From CAZVON01 sp964628435 (GTDB taxonomy: Bacteria; Patescibacteriota; Microgenomatia; Levybacterales; UBA12049): DNA of 61,888 bases. The stretch covers positions 1 through 61,888 of the forward strand of contig CAZVON010000005.1 in the NCBI GenBank assembly GCA_964628435.1, given 5' to 3'. A model generated the notes under the pieces. The model was not told where the DNA came from. It saw nothing but the letters and a program-made list of their open reading frames with translations, and made no database searches. The position numbers and the translations under genes were made by a program. Below are positions 35,912-43,959 of this stretch, piece after piece. Every line of letters begins with the position of its first letter. Position 1 is the stretch's first letter.

Positions 35912-36186
35912 CAAATACCTTATGCTTGCTATTTTTTAAACCATGTGTTATAGTACAAGTGCCTACTTGGTTACCCTCACGTTCTCTGAATTCATAAAGA
36001 GAGTAGTCGGTCCTAAAGGCAGGAGGTTTCAGAGAAGACACATTTAAAACTTCAAACTTAGTATGTATTTCCACAGCTTTTTCTTTTGGCGTTTTCTTGT
36101 TTCACTTGAAAGTAGGAAGTATACTCAAAATATTTCAAGAATAAATCATTTTATATCAAAAAATATCAAATGAGAGGAGGTGAACA

Positions 36187-36462
36187 ATGGATTTTCAAGA
36201 TCAAACATTAACCTGTAAAGACTGCGGTAAGCAATTTACTTGGACTGCATCAGAACAAGAATTCTATCAACAAAAAGGATTTACTAATCCACCAGTACGA
36301 TGTGCTGATTGTCGAAGACTGAAAAAAGCTCAGATGAATCAGAATAGACAAGAGTATACAATAACCTGTTCTGAATGCGGGAAACAAGATACTGTTCCTT
36401 TTCAACCAAGGGGTGATCGGCCAGTATTGTGTCGAGATTGTTTTAGAAAGAAACGAGGGTAA
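36187..36462 (+). CDS. Zinc-ribbon protein with four CxxC motifs
   Basis: 91 residues, strong AGAGGAGGTG ribosome-binding site. Two treble-clef/zinc-ribbon units: LTCKDCGKQFTWTASEQEFYQ...VRCADCRRLKKA and ITCSECGKQDTVPFQ...VLCRDCFRKKRG, that is eight Cys in CxxC pairs binding two zinc ions. This matches the probable zinc-binding (zf-trcl/CxxC) family common in environmental bacteria. Likely a small cytoplasmic nucleic-acid- or protein-binding factor. The 275 bp upstream show no other gene. A terminator follows. Confidence 0.88.
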   Translation: MDFQDQTLTCKDCGKQFTWTASEQEFYQQKGFTNPPVRCADCRRLKKAQMNQNRQEYTITCSECGKQDTVPFQPRGDRPVLCRDCFRKKRG

Positions 36463-36480
36463 AAAAATACCCTTAATTTC

Positions 36481-36527
36481 ATATAACGGTTATAACAATT
36501 CTATTGAATATAGCCGTTATATTTTTT
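36481..36527. terminator. Bidirectional intrinsic terminator
   Basis: ATATAACGG (36481-36489) pairs with CCGTTATAT (36514-36522), flanked by T-runs in both directions; it serves the zinc-ribbon gene (+) and the M23 gene (-). Confidence 0.8.
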
Positions 36528-37668
36528 ATTGAAGAAACGGCAGTGGGTTTACGAGCGAACCGTTTCGACGGATCTCGAAATGAACATGTGGACCAGTGGT
36601 TCTCCCAGTCATTCCTATCCATCCAAGAATTGTTTTTCCCGCCACTACGGGATCTCCAGTCGACACATTAACCGCGCTTAGATGCGCATAGTTACTAACA
36701 TACCCACCGCCATTATCTACCATAACGCTGGTTCCATATCCCCCATCCCATGTACCCGCACTTGCTTTTACTATGGTACCGCTATGAGCTGCGACAACTG
36801 GCGTACCAATATCCGCGGCAATATCAATGGCCATATGATACCACGACGCGAACTGACTCACAATTCCGTGGGCTGGCCACGTAAATCCCGAAGAAGTAAT
36901 AGTAACTGGCCCCTGTGCTAAATACACTTGCCGTCTAAACGTGGGCTGCTCCGAAGGCTTTACGCCGTCTGGAACAATCACCATTTGCCCTTCAACCAAG
37001 GAAAATGTTTCTGGATTGGCGAAATCATTAAAGGGAAAATCGACAATTTTCTGCGGTTCAGTATCATATTTTTTGGCAATCGAATACACGGTTTCTCCTT
37101 TTGCTACTTTATGAGAGATACCAGTGACTGGAAGAATCTTAAGCTCATCACCAATTGAAAGATCATCATTGGCCAAATTATTCGACCATTTAATCGTATC
37201 TTCGGAAATTCCGTATTTTTGCGCAATAGTAGAAATCGTGTCTCCCTTCTCTACCCGATATACCAAAACTTTGTCCCGGGGTTTTTCTGAAGCTCTGGTT
37301 TCAAATACATCTTCTCCCACAATGATAGATTGTTGATTAGAAGAAGCAATCGACACTAAAGATGTAGTTTGAGAAAAAATGGGATACGTTTCTGCCAGAT
37401 AGGGCCCAATTAACACACCAAGGATCATTACCACCATGGCGATTAGATGTAAAAAGGGCCGATTATATCGGCCACGCTTCATTAAGAAAAACTTTACTAA
37501 GATATTTTTATAGTGCTCAAAAAAAAGTCCCCACGTGATAACCTTTTTGCGCGTATAAAGCCACAAAAACCGAACAAAGCCAGTTACAAGTTGAAAGGAT
37601 GATTCTAAAAACGGCCGTATGGTATTTTTAACTTTTCTAACAAAAACAACAATAGGAATTGAGTCCAT
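36526..37668 (-). CDS. Membrane-anchored LysM/M23 peptidoglycan hydrolase
   Basis: About 380 residues from MDSIPIVVFVRKVKN. One membrane helix (LIAMVVMILGVLIGPYLA, ~residues 75-95) puts the rest outside. Two LysM domains (YRVEKGDTISTIAQKYGISEDTIKWSN and HKVAKGETVYSIAKKYDTEPQKIVD) bind glycan chains. The C-terminal M23 domain has the zinc ligands in WYHMAIDIAADIGTPVVA and GPHVHFEIRRNGS. Probably an endopeptidase that remodels the cell wall. It shares an aactaact spacer with rho upstream. Unusually long cytoplasmic N-terminus (about 70 residues). Confidence 0.9.
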   Translation of the reverse strand: MDSIPIVVFVRKVKNTIRPFLESSFQLVTGFVRFLWLYTRKKVITWGLFFEHYKNILVKFFLMKRGRYNRPFLHLIAMVVMILGVLIGPYLAETYPIFSQTTSLVSIASSNQQSIIVGEDVFETRASEKPRDKVLVYRVEKGDTISTIAQKYGISEDTIKWSNNLANDDLSIGDELKILPVTGISHKVAKGETVYSIAKKYDTEPQKIVDFPFNDFANPETFSLVEGQMVIVPDGVKPSEQPTFRRQVYLAQGPVTITSSGFTWPAHGIVSQFASWYHMAIDIAADIGTPVVAAHSGTIVKASAGTWDGGYGTSVMVDNGGGYVSNYAHLSAVNVSTGDPVVAGKTILGWIGMTGRTTGPHVHFEIRRNGSLVNPLPFLQ

Positions 37669-37720
37669 GAAAGAGTACAAAAAGGGTACCAGAAGGATTA
37701 AAAAAAGTCAAATCAACCAG

Positions 37721-37810
37721 TTGGTTAGTTCATAGTTACTTTGTTAGTTAGTAAATAGGTTTTTAAGAATTTTTCTAAGTAACCAACTAACTAATCACTA
37801 GCTAACTATT
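37721..37810. repeat. GTTAGTTA/AACTAACT spacer repeat
   Basis: Tetranucleotide-like words ggttagttc, gttagttagt, ccaactaactaa between rho and the M23 gene; same type as in the two-component operon. Confidence 0.65.
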
Positions 37811-37812
37811 TT

Positions 37813-39213
37813 TTACCCTTTTCCTAATGATTCGAGGAATTCTTCGTTGCTTGAAGTTTTTGATAATCGATCAATTAATACCGCGGTGCGCTCATCTGAA
37901 GAAAGCATATCTAGCATACGACGCATGGTTACCACTTTTTTAAGAGAGATTGCATCTAAAAGCAATTCTTCTTGCCGTGTCCCAGAACGTTCCACATCAA
38001 TACTTGGGAAAATTCGCCGTTCTGCCAGCTTTCTGTCTAAATGAAGTTCCAAATTACCCGTCCCCTTAAACTCTTCATAGATAAGATCATCCATTCGAGA
38101 ACCAGTATCAACCAACGCCGTACCAATAATAGTTAAAGAACCACCTTCTTGGCAATTGCGAGCAGCCCCAAAGAATCGCTTTGCTGGCCATAAGGCCGCT
38201 GGGTCAAATCCACCAGTAAGGGTTCGGCCAGATGGTTCTATGGAGAGATTATACGCGCGAGCAAGCCTGGTAATTGAGTCAAGCAAAATAATCACGTCAA
38301 TTCCCATTTCAACCAATCGCTTAGCGCGCTCAAGAGTTATTTCGGCAACTCTTGTCTGATTCTCTGGCGGTTCGTCAAAATTTGAAGCTACCACATCGCC
38401 TTTAACAGATTGGCTAATATCGGTTACTTCTTCTGGTCTCTCTCCAATAAGTGCCGCCATTAGATGCGCTTTGGGATAGTTTTGCGAAATTCCAGCCGCA
38501 AGCTCTTTAAGAATGGTTGTTTTCCCCGCCTTTGGTGGGGACACAATCATACCGCGCTGACCAAATCCGATTGGAGATACTAAATCAATGATACGAGTAG
38601 AGATCGGCTGCTTACCCGTGGCAAGCATTATTTGCTTTTTAGGATAAATTGGGGTAAGGTCATCAAAGTAGGGACGGCGCAGTGAATCATCTGCAGAAAC
38701 GCCATTTACTTGCTCTACTTTTAATAAACCATAATATCGTTCTGTGTCTTTTGGCGGCCTGGCAAGCCCAGCGACCATGTCTCCACCGCGAAGCATAAAT
38801 CGGCGAATTTGAGATTGAGAAATGTAAATATCTCGTGAAGATGGAATAAACTTGGGCCGTAAAAACCCATGACCTTCTGGTTGAATGTCTAAATAACCAA
38901 GCACTTGTTCTGTAGAAGCGTTCATTGAATCATACCGAGGAGCAGGTTGTACAACTGAGGCTCCCATCTGAGAAGATTCTCCTTTTGGTGAAACTGGCTC
39001 ACCATTAGAGCGTTGAGAAAAATTCGCCACTACTCCACCTTCACGCATGCTTCGGGCCGCAGGTCCGCCAGACGGCGAGACAGGCGCGCCTTGCTCTGTA
39101 TTTTTTGCTGAAAGCACGTCAGACGTCACCCCTGCCAAGTTTGATTTGACTGGAGCACCAACAATATTATCAACATGTACTTTTTGAGATGATGGAGTTT
39201 TTCTAACTGGCAT
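37813..39213 (-). CDS. rho: Transcription termination factor Rho
   Basis: 466 residues. Hexameric RNA helicase that ends transcription. Features: a low-complexity N-terminus (~90 residues, Ser/Pro/Gly), the RNA-binding OB domain (VLGYLDIQPEGHGFLRPKF, YISQSQIRRFMLRGGDMVAG), Walker A GMIVSPPKAGKTTILKELA, Walker B region VIILLDSITRLARAYN, and the Q/R-loop region TLTGGFDPAALWPAKRFFGAARN. The N-terminal Rho domain of E. coli is replaced by the disordered segment. An AAGG lies before ATG. Upstream lies a copy of the GC-rich 40-bp element. Confidence 0.96.
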   Translation of the reverse strand: MPVRKTPSSQKVHVDNIVGAPVKSNLAGVTSDVLSAKNTEQGAPVSPSGGPAARSMREGGVVANFSQRSNGEPVSPKGESSQMGASVVQPAPRYDSMNASTEQVLGYLDIQPEGHGFLRPKFIPSSRDIYISQSQIRRFMLRGGDMVAGLARPPKDTERYYGLLKVEQVNGVSADDSLRRPYFDDLTPIYPKKQIMLATGKQPISTRIIDLVSPIGFGQRGMIVSPPKAGKTTILKELAAGISQNYPKAHLMAALIGERPEEVTDISQSVKGDVVASNFDEPPENQTRVAEITLERAKRLVEMGIDVIILLDSITRLARAYNLSIEPSGRTLTGGFDPAALWPAKRFFGAARNCQEGGSLTIIGTALVDTGSRMDDLIYEEFKGTGNLELHLDRKLAERRIFPSIDVERSGTRQEELLLDAISLKKVVTMRRMLDMLSSDERTAVLIDRLSKTSSNEEFLESLGKG

Positions 39214-39243
39214 ACCTTAGTTTAAAATTCGAAATCCTAAACA

Positions 39244-39283
39244 CCCGCTTCGACTCAGCGCCTAGCGTCGACTCTGGCGCGAG
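39244..39283. repeat. GC-rich hairpin repeat, 40 bp, upstream of rho
   Basis: Arms CCCGCTTCG and GCGCGAG around AGCGCC...GGCGC. Its reverse complement is identical over 40 bp to 56885-56924 inside radA. Confidence 0.92.
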
Positions 39284-39515
39284 GCGAGCGAATATCGAAA
39301 CAAATTCCAAATAATCAGGAAGTTAATGTATATTTATGGGCATTAAAATTTTGGCCATTTGGATATTGAAATGTATTTGATATTTGGTGCTTGAAATTTT
39401 GAAATTACTGTTCGAAGCTATTTGGACAGAAACTTTCTATATTAGACCACATTCTTTTCTCTTTGTCAAGGAGAAAAAAATTATCTTTTCTTACCCACCT
39501 CTTACCGCTGGGGTA

Positions 39516-39544
39516 TTGACAGAGCCTATAATGTCTGCTAGACT
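39516..39544 (+). promoter_or_regulatory. Promoter for the DUF11-type protein gene
   Basis: TTGACA (39516-39521), 17-nt spacer, TAGACT (39539-39544). Confidence 0.6.
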
Positions 39545-39641
39545 GTCATCAACCTTAACGATACTGCCCGATATGAAAAGCTGATTGTAAGAAGACTATC
39601 AGCCCTGAAAGGATGTATCGTTTTTTTTATAGTAATACGAG

Positions 39642-40394
39642 ATGAATATAAAAACCATCCTGACTATTTTAGTGTTTGGCTTTTGTTATTTGATATTTCT
39701 TGCGCCAATTGCTTATGCTCAATGTCAACCTATTTATGGTGGTGGCGTGTCGTGCCCTGCTCCTGGCAACTTACAGATTAATAAAACTGTTCAAAACCCC
39801 CAAACGAGCATATTTGTAGACAATTTAGGCGTAAATGATCCTAAATATAATCCTGATCAAAACATCACATTCCAAGTCATCGTAACCAATACTGGTCAAA
39901 CAACCCTTGGAAGTGTCAATGTACGAGATATTTTTCCTCAGTTTATTAATTTTGTATCTGGACCTGGAAATTTTGACGCCAATAACAAAACACTCAGCTT
40001 TGACCTTGCTAACCTGCAGCCAAATGAATCCCGAACCTTTACCCTTACCGGGAAAGTTGTGCCTGCAAACCAGATTACTATTGATCAAGGAAATGTGTGC
40101 GTTGTAAACCAAGCGATTGCTACATCTGGAAGTCTTACGTCACAAGATAATGCTCAATTGTGTATTCAAAAGCAGATTCCAGTTGCTATTGGTGGTCCCG
40201 CGCCAGTTATCCAACAAGTTGTGACTGTTCCCGGCGTCACTACAGTGCCTGCTCAGGTTACCAAAGGAGGGCTTCAAGTTTTTCCTCCTCCTCAAGTAGC
40301 CGTTACCCCTCCCACCGGACCAGAAGCTCTTTCACTTCTTGCGCTTATTCCAAGTGCACTCGCAGGGTTTTACCTTAGAAAGATTGCACGCTAA
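39642..40394 (+). CDS. Secreted DUF11-type repeat protein with C-terminal anchor
   Basis: 250 residues. Signal peptide MNIKTILTILVFGFCYLIFL...AYAQ. A short Cys-containing region (CQPIYGGGVSCPAPG), then one DUF11/conserved-repeat beta domain (LQINKTVQNPQ, NITFQVIVTNTGQTTLGSVNVRD, NESRTFTLTGKV), a Pro/Val-rich linker and a C-terminal helix (ALSLLALIPSALAGFYLRK) acting as anchor. Probably a surface protein on its own promoter. Confidence 0.8.
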   Translation: MNIKTILTILVFGFCYLIFLAPIAYAQCQPIYGGGVSCPAPGNLQINKTVQNPQTSIFVDNLGVNDPKYNPDQNITFQVIVTNTGQTTLGSVNVRDIFPQFINFVSGPGNFDANNKTLSFDLANLQPNESRTFTLTGKVVPANQITIDQGNVCVVNQAIATSGSLTSQDNAQLCIQKQIPVAIGGPAPVIQQVVTVPGVTTVPAQVTKGGLQVFPPPQVAVTPPTGPEALSLLALIPSALAGFYLRKIAR

Positions 40395-40403
40395 GTATAG
40401 TAG

Positions 40404-40483
40404 GTTAAGCTTGGAGAGAGCCGTTGTCTAGTAACTCCTCTTAAACCTCTTCAACCTCTACAACTGCTCTCCCTAACCTTAAC
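40404..40483 (+). ncRNA. Long interrupted hairpin downstream of the DUF11 gene
   Basis: Nested pairings GTTAAG/CTTAAC (40404-40409 with 40478-40483), GAGAGC/GCTCTC (40416-40421 with 40466-40471) and GTTGT/ACAAC (40423-40427 with 40460-40464) around a loop of about 32 nt. No T-run. Could be a 3' UTR element or a small RNA; function unknown. Confidence 0.45.
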
Positions 40484-40579
40484 ACGTGTTAAATATCTAG
40501 AGGACATGGGTGTCTGGTTTATCTGTATGCATAACCAAACACTCTTCTCTATATCATTTGACACGAAAAGAGTAGTTCT

Positions 40580-40608
40580 TTGACAAGATATACAGGAATC
40601 CCGATTAT
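40580..40608 (+). promoter_or_regulatory. Promoter of the GC-rich operon
   Basis: TTGACA (40580-40585), 17-nt spacer, GATTAT (40603-40608). The -10 lies inside a TCCCGATTATTTCGGGA palindrome (40599-40615). A second TTGACA lies about 23 nt upstream. Confidence 0.5.
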
Positions 40609-40630
40609 TTCGGGATAAACAGGATAATAT

Positions 40631-40737
40631 CCAGGTGCCGGTAACCACCGAAGGTAGTGAAATTTCAAATTCCACCTTCTGTGCTTTCCGGTACTTGGAG
40701 AAAAACCAAGTCCGAATTTTAAGAAAGGGTGAAACCC
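40631..40737 (+). promoter_or_regulatory. Structured 5' leader with mutually exclusive hairpins (riboswitch-like)
   Basis: CCAGGTGCCGG (40631-40641) pairs with CCGGTACTTGG (40688-40698), 11 bp with two G-U pairs, enclosing a GAAGGT/ACCTTC arm. The 3' half CTTGG (40694-40698) can instead pair with CCAAG (40706-40710). A last hairpin GGGT-GAA-ACCC (40727-40737) hides part of the AAAGGG ribosome-binding site just before ATG 40739. This arrangement is typical of translational control, but it fits no riboswitch class I know. Confidence 0.5.
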
Positions 40738-40738
40738 A

Positions 40739-41122
40739 ATGGCCCGTGACCCACGCGACAGACGACGAGGCAGGAGGCGAGAAGAACCAGATGACGAGGA
40801 AGAAGCAGAGGATCTGGCAGATCGAGTCGAAGGAATTGAAAGAGGGCAACAAGCCATCTTGAGAGAACTTCAGCGACTCAGACCTACAGCGCCAACTCCT
40901 TCTTCAAGTCCATCTCCATCGCCTGATCCCAGAGACGCCGAAATCGAGAGTTTGCGACAAGAGCTGGAAGCAGCTCGTGCTGCTCCACCAGCTACTCCAT
41001 CGGCACAAGCTCAACCAACCCAGGCAGAAACGCCTGGTAAAAAGGGTCCCATGAGCGAGATGATCCAGGGAGCTGGAAATGTTTTACGAGCTCTCTTCGG
41101 ATCACGCAAACCACGGCAGTAA
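40739..41122 (+). CDS. Charged coiled-coil/low-complexity protein, first gene of GC-rich operon
   Basis: 127 residues. Starts with an Arg/Asp/Glu-rich segment (MARDPRDRRRGRRREEPDDE), then a short coiled coil (LADRVEGIERGQQAILRELQRL), a Ser/Pro linker, a second coil (AEIESLRQELEAARAA) and a basic C-terminus (MSEMIQGAGNVLRALFGSRK) that may be amphipathic. No known family. Cytoplasmic, no signal peptide. Composition and codon use (GC-rich, CGA/CTC/GAC) differ from neighbouring housekeeping genes. Confidence 0.72.
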   Translation: MARDPRDRRRGRRREEPDDEEEAEDLADRVEGIERGQQAILRELQRLRPTAPTPSSSPSPSPDPRDAEIESLRQELEAARAAPPATPSAQAQPTQAETPGKKGPMSEMIQGAGNVLRALFGSRKPRQ

Positions 41123-41137
41123 AAAGGAGAATGGGTC

Positions 41138-41527
41138 ATGCTGAACACAATCGGCGCACTCCTTGCTGTGATCGGCGGGCTCTTTGTTGCTGCTGTTCTG
41201 GTAATCGTTCTTCTGGCAGCTACAGGTGCTGCAACTTTCAATCCTCCTGGCGGAGGAGCAGCTCCACCACCAGGACAGGTTGTCCAACCACCGCCGTCTC
41301 AACCAGCTCCGCCTCCAGCTCCCACGTGCCCTTCCCTGCCTAACATCCAAAAGTGCACTGCCTATGGTGGAGGGAAGTTCGTTGTACGGTTCAACAGCCC
41401 AACGAGCATCAGAATCCCAACCAATTACAGGGCTGACCTTCATGACGTCAAAAGAGGTAATCAGTACGGCGTTCCTGCCGGCACTACCTTCCATGAGGTC
41501 ATTGAAATAACGCTAAACCCAATATAG
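41138..41527 (+). CDS. Single-pass membrane protein with Pro-rich linker and small extracellular domain
   Basis: 129 residues, AAGGAG ribosome-binding site 10 nt before ATG. N-terminal membrane helix (IGALLAVIGGLFVAAVLVIVLLAATGA), a Gly/Pro/Gln linker (residues 35-62), then a ~65-residue domain CPSLPNIQKCTAYGGGKFVV...VPAGTTFHEVIEITLNPI with two Cys that may form a disulfide. No family recognised. Second gene of the operon, 15 bp after the first. Confidence 0.72.
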   Translation: MLNTIGALLAVIGGLFVAAVLVIVLLAATGAATFNPPGGGAAPPPGQVVQPPPSQPAPPPAPTCPSLPNIQKCTAYGGGKFVVRFNSPTSIRIPTNYRADLHDVKRGNQYGVPAGTTFHEVIEITLNPI

Positions 41528-41607
41528 GAGGCGTCTTTTGTATCCGCCTGTCCTCTAAAGCAAACCAATGGTGAAGCGAAGGAGGACGTTTATTCCAAGG
41601 AGGAAAC

Positions 41608-43086
41608 GTGACCAAGCAGAAGCGACGGTTCAAGTTTATCAACGCTCTGGCGATAGGCGCGATCGTTCTGAGCAGTTTCGTCAGCAGTGGTGTGGCTAAG
41701 GCGCAGACTGCGCAGCCACCCGATCAACCAGCGCAGATGCAGACACTCAGCACCGACGACCTGCTCAAGCTCGTCTTGCTCTTGCTCTTGCGGCAGTTGG
41801 TCAGCGACCCGAGGACTACGATTTCTGACCCGCGCGACACGCCTGGTGTTAGAGCGACGCCCGGCTCAAGCGGCAGCGATCCCTTGGCTGGGATCGTTAA
41901 GAACGCCACCGACGCACCGAAAACCGACCGGAACGGCATCTGCTCGGATAACGGGTGGATCGCCACTCTGGTGGGGGTAAGCGTCGTTGACGTTCGCTCC
42001 ATCGGCTACGTAGCCTCTGAGTTCGCGGACAACTGCAGCTGGGACTCAAGCGGCACACAAGGCACCAAGACCATCCGCTGTGAGGACAATAACCTCTTTT
42101 GTACACTGAGGTTCTCCTCCGGCGAAGTCAAGGTGTACAAGGGTGAAGCCGGCAACGTCCAGAAGGACGTGACCAGCTACACCCTGCGCTACACCCAGCG
42201 GTTCCCAACCAGCAGCCCATTTAGAAACGGCTGCTACGTGCTCACGTACGACAAGGCGTACGGATCGACGCGAAACCCAAGCTACGAGACGACTGCGGGC
42301 AATTTCGATTGCCCCGTTCAGACTGTCTCCCAGCCTGGGAATCCGCTGTCGATCGTGGCGCCAAGCGACAGAAGCGATGCAACGTGCACCAACCCGCAAC
42401 AGGGAATGTACGTCTGCAGCGCTCCTCGCACACTCACCCTCACCCACCCGGCTGGTAACAGCCGTATCGACGTCTGGCCATCCTACGTACCTCCTCAAGG
42501 GTGCAAAGGAGAGCTGGTCGAAAACGGGGTTACCCAAAGAATCGCCTGCGACAAGCCGGCGTTTCTGTTTGCCAACAGGTGGACGCTTCGGGAAGACAGC
42601 AGGCAGCAGAGTTTTGCTGCCTTAACTCCTACCGCAGCAGTCACAGTGACGGCAACGATGGCAAATCCGACTGGCACGTCTACACCGCAGGCTAACACGC
42701 CAACCCCGACTCAATCGGGGCCGACGCCAACGGCTACAACCGTTTTGGCAACAGCGACTGTTCCGGCGGCCACTCCAACGGTTACTCCTGGGCCGATCAC
42801 TACTACCTCGGCAAGTGTTCCGGACTGGTGTCCCAAGACTGTCGAGGAAGCCTTTCGGCTGGGTGGTGACCCTAACAAGGGACACACCTGGAGCAAGGTA
42901 CAGTCGCAGGGCTTTGAGAAGTGGGTTTTTGACGCCGGCAAAGGCAACGACACCCCTCTCAAGCGACCCGTCGACGCAGGAGGCTCTGCTCATGGCAACT
43001 ACGATACCTTCCAAGGCTACGGCCAACTGAAGGATGTCGTGGCTGACCGGGCGAGCCTCAATTGCAACGACGAAGGCAAATCCTAG
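41608..43086 (+). CDS. Secreted protein with shared C-terminal CP...NC domain
   Basis: 492 residues from GTG right after AAGGAGGAAAC. Signal peptide MTKQKRRFKFINALAIGAIV...GVAKAQ. Middle region has several Cys pairs (ICSDNGW...NCSWDSS, IRCEDNNLFCTLRF; RNGCYVLTYDK; DATCTNPQQGMYVC), followed by a Thr/Pro-rich linker (~345-400) and a C-terminal domain WCPKTVEEAFRLGG...GFEKWVFDAG...SLNCND. The protein at 43960 has a matching domain. Probably extracellular and disulfide-rich. Among the most GC-rich genes in the window. Confidence 0.75.
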   Translation: MTKQKRRFKFINALAIGAIVLSSFVSSGVAKAQTAQPPDQPAQMQTLSTDDLLKLVLLLLLRQLVSDPRTTISDPRDTPGVRATPGSSGSDPLAGIVKNATDAPKTDRNGICSDNGWIATLVGVSVVDVRSIGYVASEFADNCSWDSSGTQGTKTIRCEDNNLFCTLRFSSGEVKVYKGEAGNVQKDVTSYTLRYTQRFPTSSPFRNGCYVLTYDKAYGSTRNPSYETTAGNFDCPVQTVSQPGNPLSIVAPSDRSDATCTNPQQGMYVCSAPRTLTLTHPAGNSRIDVWPSYVPPQGCKGELVENGVTQRIACDKPAFLFANRWTLREDSRQQSFAALTPTAAVTVTATMANPTGTSTPQANTPTPTQSGPTPTATTVLATATVPAATPTVTPGPITTTSASVPDWCPKTVEEAFRLGGDPNKGHTWSKVQSQGFEKWVFDAGKGNDTPLKRPVDAGGSAHGNYDTFQGYGQLKDVVADRASLNCNDEGKS

Positions 43087-43154
43087 CCAACCCGCAGTGC
43101 CGGTACGACCAGCTTTTGGTCTACCGGCACTGTACGCAATTTTAAGGAGGACAC

Positions 43155-43949
43155 ATGGCCATGCATTTCCGCGGCCAAGACCGAGATCTCAACACCACGG
43201 TTATATCCATCGTTCGGCCTTCCTGGCTCCAGATGGCAGTAATCTGCGGTATTTTGGGACTCATCGCGATTCTACTTGTGGCAAACCTTGCTATTTCACT
43301 CTCCTTAGGTTCGCAAACAGCAGAAACACAGTCGGCTACGCTCAAGACGCTTCAAAACGATCTTCAGAGCGTCAACAGACAAATCAACACTGCTGCCACA
43401 CAACGAGTAGACATTTATCGTAACCTGGCGGGAATTCTCGCCACTCGCTTCGAAAGAGTCGAAGAGAGTCTGGCCAAACCCCCTGCCACACCAGCTCCTT
43501 CACCTGCTCCAGTAGTAAACACCCAACCTTTCACTCAAGCAGTGAAGGATTTGGGCGATAAGGTGGAAGGCAACCACCTGACAGTCTTGTCTCAAATCCG
43601 TGATCTGCCCAAAACACTGGCAGGAGAAAATCCCAAGTGGATTTACGAAGCAACGTGTGTGGTCGGCGACAAAACCTACCGGTTAGAACCAATAGAAGGT
43701 TTTGTCGAATCAACGCAGGAAGTCGAAAGTGAACTCAACAAAAACGGAGGTATCTGCACAACGAGACATCCACTCAGACAATCACTCACGTTCACCTCGT
43801 TTGAGGGCGTTGTCAAGGTAGACGACGGACGGTTCGTGCGGGGCGGTCGAGATGTCGAGGTTACTGCCTCGGTGCTTTCGATTCAGTACCTTCCCAATCG
43901 CATCGATAACGGATTTTCGCTGCGACGAGGACAAATCAGACCCAGGTAG
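43155..43949 (+). CDS. Membrane-anchored protein with coiled coil and extracellular domain
   Basis: 264 residues, AAGGAGG ribosome-binding site. Short cytoplasmic N-terminus, membrane helix (MAVICGILGLIAILLVANLAI, ~residues 31-51), a coiled coil (TLKTLQNDLQSVNRQINTAA), a Pro/Ala linker, then a C-terminal domain with two Cys (EATCVVGDKTYRLEPIEGFV...GGICTTRHPL) and beta-strand character. No family recognised. Between two secreted proteins that share a domain; it could anchor them, by inference only. Confidence 0.73.
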   Translation: MAMHFRGQDRDLNTTVISIVRPSWLQMAVICGILGLIAILLVANLAISLSLGSQTAETQSATLKTLQNDLQSVNRQINTAATQRVDIYRNLAGILATRFERVEESLAKPPATPAPSPAPVVNTQPFTQAVKDLGDKVEGNHLTVLSQIRDLPKTLAGENPKWIYEATCVVGDKTYRLEPIEGFVESTQEVESELNKNGGICTTRHPLRQSLTFTSFEGVVKVDDGRFVRGGRDVEVTASVLSIQYLPNRIDNGFSLRRGQIRPR

Positions 43950-43959
43950 GAGGACATGC

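Larger units (their letters stand above)
39214..39641. other. 428-bp divergent intergenic region between rho and a surface-protein gene
   Basis: Holds the GC-rich repeat (39244-39283), AT-rich aattccaaata/gatattga words and a sigma70-type promoter reading right (39516-39544). A leader of about 90 nt precedes the gene at 39642. No credible ORF. Confidence 0.7.

Noticed and set aside
35706..36074. 122-codon minus-strand open frame
   Set aside because: It covers both tRNA-Ala genes in antisense; chance frame.
39384..39584. 66-codon frame upstream of the DUF11 gene
   Set aside because: It spans the promoter at 39516-39544 and has no initiation signals.
40596..40620. Second hammerhead near TCCCGATTATTTCGGGA
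   Set aside because: The stem-I-like palindrome is there, but no CUGAUGA or GAAA core follows.
42046..43026. Long minus-strand frames opposite the GC-rich gene at 41608
   Set aside because: GC-rich coding DNA creates antisense open frames; the plus-strand product has a signal peptide, a ribosome-binding site and a domain shared with a neighbour.
43852..43959. N-terminal extension of the secreted protein at 43960
   Set aside because: It overlaps the upstream gene and bypasses a strong TAGGAGGA site followed by a GTG that begins a clean signal peptide.
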